From Cyrtodaria siliqua (taxonomy: Eukaryota; Mollusca; Bivalvia; Adapedonta; Hiatellidae), in NCBI GenBank assembly GCA_037043455.1, contig JAWPHD010002615.1, positions 124,001-188,000 on the forward strand: DNA of 64,000 nucleotides, given 5' to 3'. Positions 59,630 to 64,000 of this stretch are shown here, piece by piece. The translations under genes were made by a program, and so were the position numbers. Below the pieces are notes generated by a model. That model was not told the origin of the DNA and ran no database searches. It saw nothing but the letters and a program-made list of their open reading frames with translations. The number at the start of each line of letters is the position of its first letter. The stretch's first letter is position 1.

Positions 59630-60094
59630 ATACTGAAAGGAAAAAGAACGCATAATGGGTATTTCTACTATATATTGTATGTTTAATATACTACTGTTAA
59701 TCGAATGGTACTGGGTGACATTAGGCCTGTCCTTTCGGAAAGAATGTTTAAACAGCACCGAACACACCAATGCTCACCCCTTCAAAGTTTCATTATCGAC
59801 ATAATGTGCGTTTGGCTCAAGCAGGTGAGCAAACTTAGGCTTTAAACCTTGCAATCTCTTAACAACACAATACTGAAATGGCTTGACCTTTTCAAACGAA
59901 ATTTCAACATTTATGAATTTCGTGTAACAAAGTATACTCTGATTAAAACGTCAACTACTTCTGTAATTAGTTGTAGTCCCTTTTTGTACAAAACACGTTG
60001 AGACATATCTGGAATATTACGTAGAATTAGGTGTATATAATAGTGTAATATATGCAATTGTTTGATTATGCGTTTCGTTTTCCTTTTAGTATAT
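59630..60094 (+). mobile_element. MITE, GAAACGCAACTC family, copy 3
   Basis: Ends TATACTGAAAGGAAAAAGAA and ATGCGTTTCGTTTTCCTTTT; interior GCGTTTGGCTCAAGCAGGTG and TTAATCGAATGGTAC are shared with copy 1 in the same order. No coding frame. Confidence 0.85.
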
Positions 60095-60254
60095 AATACA
60101 GGAAGTTATAACAAAACATATTAATATCGTGTGTGTGTTGTTTTTTTTATCTGTTTTGCCAATATTGTTTAAGTCAATTTTTGTTAAATTACAAATTCGT
60201 TATAAAATATCTGGTGTACTTTTTCTAAAGTGAATCAGTTTTATTAGGACTCAC

Positions 60255-60715
60255 GACACTATTATCTCCCTTGAGTACTCCTGCCCTACAGATGATGGAG
60301 GTAGTCTAAAAACATAGTTCCCTTTTTCTGCTTTTTACAGGACATTACATTGCACATATGGATTTATCTTTACCAGATGCTTAATCTACAGCGTTTTAGG
60401 AAGAGATCACAGAACATTTCATGTTGATATCAGCTTTCTAGCTAATTCTGTCTCATTTTAGACATCATGGGTCGAATCACCACATGTTGTATTTTTGTCA
60501 TATTATTACGCTGAATTTTGATAGGTGTCACACAAGCAAGAAATTAAAAAAAGTTCAATCAGGTAAATTTTTGTTAATTGCATTTTTAATTGAAGATATT
60601 GGATCAAGGAAGAATTTAAGCCTAAAATTGTGCTTCAAAATCTTTTTTTATCTCTATGCCATGAACACAAACCTTACAATGGGACCCTATGGAAAATTAA
60701 TTGTGGTGTGAGGCG
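60255..60715 (+). repeat. Segment flanking the 33-bp satellite, copy 2
   Basis: Direct-orientation partner of 53925-54345 (TTTTAGGAAGAGATCACAG, CATGTTGATAT, GGGTCGAATCACCACATG, TTTGTCATATTATTACGCTG, AATGGGACCCTATGGAAAA). The 75-codon frame at 60484-60711 is interrupted in copy 1, which argues against coding. Confidence 0.75.
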
Positions 60716-61214
60716 ATTATCAGGGTTCTAATATGTTAACGTATCATATATTTGGTACTTTTTATCCCTATTGCTTAATTACAGAGACTTAGAGAATACA
60801 GGCACCCCCAACCGCCCACACACGTGTACACAACCAGAACTTACATAATCCCACGTCCTGAACGATTAAGGTTAACGAAAGAAATGTCTTATAACTTGAG
60901 TGAGATGGACGCACATATAAGATCTTATAAAACGATTTACGAGTATGACGAGTGAATTTGTTGGATCAATTTACCATTCTGCTATCTTAATTTTCTGGTT
61001 ATCTTTTTTTTATATAAAGATATACGGTTGTTTCGTTCTGACATTTTTCATTCTGACTCATATCAGATGAAAGAATTGTTCATAAATCAGATCCCAGTTG
61101 AGACAAACTCGCGGTCTATCTCAAACTCAAACTGGAAAACACAATAAATCTTCATTAAATGTTTATTCAAGTATTCCATTGGTATTATGATGTAGAAAAC
61201 AAGTAGTTTGACTC

Positions 61215-61525
61215 TTAACACTTGGATGGTGGTGATGATGATGATGCAAATGATGTTGATGATGATGCTGTTGGTGATGATGATGTTGTTGATGATGATG
61301 TTGGTGATGATGATGCTGATGTTGAGGATACTGCTGCTGCGGCTGCTGCTGCTGCTGCTGATGATGATGACAATGATAGTTTGGATGATGATGTCCATAC
61401 GGATGTTGATATTGATGATAGGGTTGTTGATGATAAGGTTAGGTGCATGGTTGAGACGGTGGAGGTGGAATTGTTGTTGTTGGTGGTGGTGTTATTGGTG
61501 GTGGTGGTGGGGTGGTGGTGATGGT
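61215..61525. repeat. GAT/GTG/CTG trinucleotide-rich tract
   Basis: Irregular GATGATGATGTT repeats, a GCTGCTGCTGCTGCTGCTG run at 61340-61360, and GGTGGTGGTG toward the end. Low-complexity frames (Asp-rich, Met-rich, Ser-rich, Ile-rich) exist in every phase, so none is credible. Confidence 0.92.
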
Positions 61526-61768
61526 GAACATGATTTCAGGTTCGATCAGCGCTTATGACTTTTAGCAAGTCCATTTTCTTTTCATAATGAGCTAGTCCAT
61601 TAACGCCACTGCTTCTCCGTTGGAAGGGGGCATAACTCTGTGCGGTTCCATGTACTATTCTTTATGTAAATGAACATATATTCTCAGATAAGAGTTTGGG
61701 TAAAAGTACGAGTACCGGCTGGATTTCTGTGAATCCCCTACCTATCTTTGGGGCGGCTCTGAATACCC

Positions 61769-61826
61769 TTAAAGGGACACAGGGCAATCGGAAAGTTTTA
61801 ATCCATCATTAAAATTAGCGTCTCGA
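61769..61826 (+). mobile_element. TTAAAGGGACAC MITE family, left end only
   Basis: TTAAAGGGACACAGGGCAAT followed by TTTTAATCCATCATTAAAAT matches the left end of copy 4 (TTAAAGGGACACGTTGCAAT and ATCAAGCATTAAAATTGG). It passes directly into the 26-bp satellite; no right end is seen before the window stops. Confidence 0.8.
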
Positions 61827-63932
61827 GTATCCTGTTGACTGTAATACTGCCTGTATCCTGTTGACTGTAATACTGCTTGTATCCTGTTGACTGTAATACT
61901 GCTTGTATCCTGTTGACTGTAATACTGCGTGTATCCTGTTGACTGTAATACTGCTTGTATCCTGTTGTCTGTAATACAGCTTGTATCCTGTTGACTGTAA
62001 TACTGCTTGTATCCTGTTGACTGTAATACTGCTTGTATCCTGTTGACTGTAATACTGCCTGTATCCTGTTGACTGTAATACTGCTTGTATCCTGTTGACT
62101 GTAATACTGCCTGTATCCTGTTGACTGTAATACTGCTTGTATCCTGTTGACTGTAATACTGCTTGTATCCTGTTGACTGTAATACTGCTTGTATCCTGTT
62201 GACTGTAATACTGCTTGTATCCTGTTGACTGTAATACTGCCTGTATCCTGTTGACTGTAATACTGCCTGTATCCTGTTGACTGTAATACTGCCTGTATCC
62301 TGTTGACTGTAATACTGCTTGTATCCTGTTGACTGTAATACTGCTTGTATCCTGTTGTCTGTAATACTGCTTGTATCCTGTTGTCTGTAATACTGCTTGT
62401 ATCCTGTTGACTGTAATACTGCCTGTATCCTGTTGACTGTAATACTGCTTGTATCCTGTTGACTGTAATACTGCTTGTATCCTGTTGACTGTTATACTGC
62501 CTGTATCCTGTTGACTGTAATACTGCTTGTATCCTGTTGACTGTAATACTGCCTGTATCCTGTTGACTGTAATACTGCTTGTATCCTGTTGACTGTAATA
62601 CTGCTTGTATCCTGTTGTCTGTAATACAGCTTGTATCCTGTTGACTGTAATACTGCTTGTATCCTGTTGACTGTAATACTGCTTGTATCCTGTTGTCTGT
62701 AATACAGCTTGTATCCTGTTGTCTGTAATACTGCTTGTATCCTGTTGACTGTAATACTGCTTGTATCCTGTTGTCTGTAATACTGCTTGTATCCTGTTGA
62801 CTGTAATACTGCTTGTATCCTGTTGACTGTAATACTGCTTGTATCCTGTTGACTGTAATACTGCTTGTATCCTGTTGACTGTAATACTGCTTGTATCCTG
62901 TTGTCTGTAATACAGCTTGTATCCTGTTGACTGTAATACTGCTTGTATCATGTTGTCTGTAATACAGCTTGTATCCTGTTGACTGTAATACTGCTTGTAT
63001 CCTGTTGTCTGTAATACTGCTTGTATCCTGTTGACTGTAATACAGCTTGTATCCTGTTGACTGTAATACTGCTTGTATCCTGTTGTCTGTAATACTGCTT
63101 GTATCCTGTTGACTGTAATACAGCTTGTATCCTGTTGACTGTAATACTGCTTGTATCCTGTTGACTGTAATACTGCCTGCATCCTGTTGACTGTAATACT
63201 GCCTGTATCCTGTTGACTGTAATACTGCTTGTATCCTGTTGACTGTAATACTGCTTGTATCCTGTTGTCTGTAATACTGCTTGTATCCTGTTGACTGTAA
63301 TACTGCTTGTATCCTGTTGTCTGTAATACTGCTTGTATCCTGTTGTCTGTAATACAGCTTGTATCCTGTTGACTGTAATACTGCTTGTATCCTGTTGACT
63401 GTAATACTGCTTGTATCCTGTTGTCTGTAATACTGCTTGTATCCTGTTGACTGTAATACAGCTTGTATCCTGTTGACTGTAATACTGCTTGTATCCTGTT
63501 GTCTGTAATACTGCTTGTATTCTGTTGACTGTAATACAGCTTGTATCCTGTTGACTGTAATACTGCTTGTATCCTGTTGACTGTATTACTGCTTGTATCC
63601 TGTTGACTGTAATACTGCTTGTATCCTGTTGACTGTAATACTGCCTGTATCCTGTTGACTGTAATACTGCCTGTATCCTGTTGACTGTAATACTGCTTGT
63701 ATCCTGTTGACTGTAATACTGCTTGTATCCTGTTGACTGTAATACTGCCTGTATCCTGTTGACTGTAATACTGCTTGTATCATGTTGACTGTAATACTGC
63801 CTGTATCCTGTTGACTGTAATACTGCTTGTATCCTGTTGACTGTAATACTGCTTGTATCCTGTTGACTGTAATACTGCTTGTATCCTGTTGACTGTAATA
63901 CTGCTTGTATCCTGTTGACTGTAATACAGCCT
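61827..63932. repeat. 26-bp satellite
   Basis: About 81 units of TGTATCCTGTTGACTGTAAT + ACTGCT, very uniform. Variants are TTGTCTG for TTGACTG, ACAGCT for ACTGCT and GCCTG for GCTTG. Three units equal 26 codons, which gives a 455-codon minus-strand frame (Q-A-V-L-Q-S-T-G-Y); this is an artefact. Confidence 0.97.
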
Positions 63933-64000
63933 GCATTTAATGAAATACCAGTTAGAGTTGTATGTTTTATTTACTTTCCTACCATGGTTTTAAATATATA

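Noticed and set aside
60484..60711. 75-codon frame
   Set aside because: It lies in a duplicated segment; the corresponding region near 54130-54340 has stops and indels, so there is no constraint on the frame.
61208..61558. Acidic, Met-rich and Ser-rich frames across the GAT tract
   Set aside because: Trinucleotide repeats are open in all phases; there is no evidence for any one of them.
61815..63182. 455-codon minus-strand frame
   Set aside because: Three 26-bp units make 26 codons, so the frame stays open by arithmetic. No start context, splice sites or non-repeat sequence.

Overview
This looks like nuclear DNA of an invertebrate, most likely a bivalve or other mollusc. The evidence is AT-rich sequence, GT-AG introns, tRNA-derived SINEs, many foldback (MITE-like) DNA elements, 5'-truncated LINE debris and more than a dozen unrelated tandem arrays. 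The species cannot be named from the sequence. I see no operons, rRNA, CRISPR or bacterial signals. Nearly all long open frames here are by-products of tandem repeats whose unit is a multiple of 3 bp, or which re-phase every three units.

Layout. 1-3.3 kb: gene-free sequence with tRNA-like SINE heads, a perfect-type foldback and a 0.63 kb MITE. 3.27-13.45 kb: one giant foldback element about 10.2 kb long. It has perfect 36-bp terminal inverted repeats, arms made of tandem short repeats in opposite orientation, inner inverted arms, and a nested palindromic CAGTAG/CTACTG core. Just beyond it (13.45-14.04 kb) the target locus is duplicated, which supplies an empty site for comparison. 15.7-18.85 kb: a 21-bp satellite split by a 0.5 kb spacer. 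19.8-24.3 kb: dispersed repeats and a 20-bp satellite interrupted by a LINE 3' end and by a MITE with a clean TA target duplication. 25.6-28.9 kb: MITEs and a 43-bp satellite interrupted by a foldback element. 29-30.6 kb: foldbacks, including a head-to-head MITE pair.

31.18-33.46 kb: the one convincing protein-coding gene. It has three coding exons and an intracellular-type von Willebrand factor A (vWA) domain with a MIDAS motif, followed by a long basic tail I do not recognise. A hairpin lies just upstream and a SINE lies in its second intron. 34.07-35.66 kb: a second, smaller foldback element with repeat-built arms. 35.8-41.4 kb: two SINE-like families and a dispersed repeat. 43.2-48.9 kb: five minisatellites plus a dinucleotide/tetranucleotide tract. 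49-54.7 kb: a MITE within a degenerate repeat, then a 55-bp satellite. 54.98-59.47 kb: a 33-bp satellite with two inverted patches, flanked by direct copies of an unrelated 0.45 kb segment. 61.2-64 kb: a GAT-rich tract and a 26-bp satellite that begins inside a MITE.

The genes do not form a pathway. The story of the window is how foldback transposons, satellites and duplications are built out of one another around a single small gene.
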